Below are positions 63,447 through 64,000 of a stretch of DNA of 64,000 nucleotides, one piece after another. Each line of letters opens with the position of its first letter. The stretch's first letter is position 1. Source of the DNA: Lolium rigidum (lineage: Eukaryota > Streptophyta > Magnoliopsida > Poales > Poaceae); the NCBI RefSeq assembly GCF_022539505.1, contig NC_061514.1, positions 216,465,837 through 216,529,836 of the forward strand, written 5' to 3'. The notes beneath the pieces were generated by a model. It saw only the letters and a program-made list of their open reading frames with translations, was not told the DNA's origin and did not search any database. The translations under genes and the position numbers were made by a program.

Positions 63447-64000
63447 TGATGAGGCATCCCTACCGAACTAATACCTCCGTCATTGTAAGATGAACAAGAT
63501 GTTGCTGTGAAGCTCAAGTCGAATAAAGTTAGGATTGGACCCATTACAAAAACTCGTGTGAAGCTACTTAAACAACAGGTGAATTCGCTCTTGAGTGATA
63601 CTTTGATCGATGAGAAATTTATACTAACTAAATCCATTTACTTATAATATATGATCAGGTACGAAGATGGAGTAAGCATCGCAGGAAGAGAAGAGAAGCA
63701 GGTGGATATGGTGCTGGATGTGAAGACAATCCACGGACGCACGAGGGAGGAGAGGGAGGCATGCGCGAAGGAGGAGACGTCGACACCGGCACTGCCGGCC
63801 AGAGCACCCCGGCATAGCCGGCCTGACCCGGCACTGCCGGCCGAGCAACCACGGCACTCCCAGCCGTGACAACCCGGCACTGCCGGCCTGCGCACCCCGA
63901 CACTGTCGGTGTTGCCCGATTCCTACCCAGTTTTGGCCGAACCTATCCCAGGTCGGTTTGTAGCGAACTATTTCGACCCCTGGTGGTCCTGGACGCCTAT
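63447..64000 (+). mobile_element. A-type LTR, start (plus strand, continues past window)
   Basis: Starts TGATGAGGCATCCC at 63447 without a preceding polypurine tract, so it is a 5' or solo LTR. It encodes the tail peptide GPITKTRVKLLKQQVNSLL in one frame, passes through the shared GGAGGAGAGGGAGGC stretch, then a CCGG cassette of its own type (63785-63905, repeated CCGGCACTGCCGGC), and reaches the conserved promoter entry (TTTCGACCCCTGG) at the window end. Confidence 0.7.
63785..63905. repeat. CCGG-rich cassette, CCGGCACTGCCGGC type
   Basis: Five or more units of CCGGCACTGCCGGC or close variants separated by 6-20 bases. A similar word block is in LTR K (12318-12365). It occupies the same LTR position as the unrelated-looking CCGG cassettes at 627-836 and 2012-2245. 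Confidence 0.75.

Overview
The window is plant nuclear DNA, almost certainly from a Pooideae grass with a large genome (Triticeae or a close relative such as ryegrass; I cannot separate these). The evidence is a solo LTR of the Angela/BARE copia type, LTRs starting TGATACGTCTCC, a Tat-lineage and a chromodomain-bearing Ty3/gypsy element, CCGG-rich LTRs, and a GC-rich monocot-style host gene. At least 85 % of the window is LTR retrotransposon sequence. A run of exactly 100 N (8372-8471) marks a scaffold gap. I see no tRNA, rRNA or CRISPR array.

Layout. 1-2987: a mosaic of related gypsy-type LTRs, minus-strand A and H and plus-strand A-prime and B. 2988-8371: non-autonomous element C on the minus strand, running into the gap. 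8472-12308: a decayed Angela-like copia interior. 12309-14936: an LTR (K) with its primer-binding site, split by a complete Angela-like solo LTR with target-site duplication GATGC. 14937-19140: a low-copy island with a broken F-box/DUF295 gene (16355-17748) and several minisatellites. 19185-49382: a four-level nest. LTR F is split by element T (20593-49201, site duplication ACGTT, 4.1-kb LTRs, gag-pol with chromodomain). The 5' LTR of T is split by Tat-type element G (22093-36906, minus strand). The integrase of G is split by non-autonomous element E (25032-31663, site duplication CCAAT, two 1701-bp LTRs). 49383-51406: the start of a minus-strand element (J). 51407-56148: a second copy of the 1209-2987 mosaic, continuing into the full element B, which carries an intact gag-protease reading frame. 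56150-60965: element D, a relative of C, on the minus strand. 60966-63446: a second low-copy island with the only clearly intact host gene, a secreted invertase/pectin-methylesterase-inhibitor-like protein (62214-63077, minus strand). 63447-64000: the start of another A-type LTR.

How the parts work together. E, B, C and D lack some or all of RT, RNase H and integrase, so they would depend on partner elements. T and G have the full domain set but carry several breaks each. Some retrotransposon frames stay open beside decayed ones: the 270-codon upstream ORF of T, the 689-codon gag-protease ORF of B, the 245-codon ORF of E, and a 157-codon acidic ORF lying antisense in the LTR of G.

The main points for a second look are: the antisense acidic mini-gene in the G LTR; interchangeable CCGG-rich cassettes shared between LTR families in opposite orientations; repeated CTG/CAG versus CTCG/CGAG/CG disagreement between paired LTRs, which looks like a methylation-linked consensus error and would create false frameshifts; and hairpins in the leader and 3' region of G.
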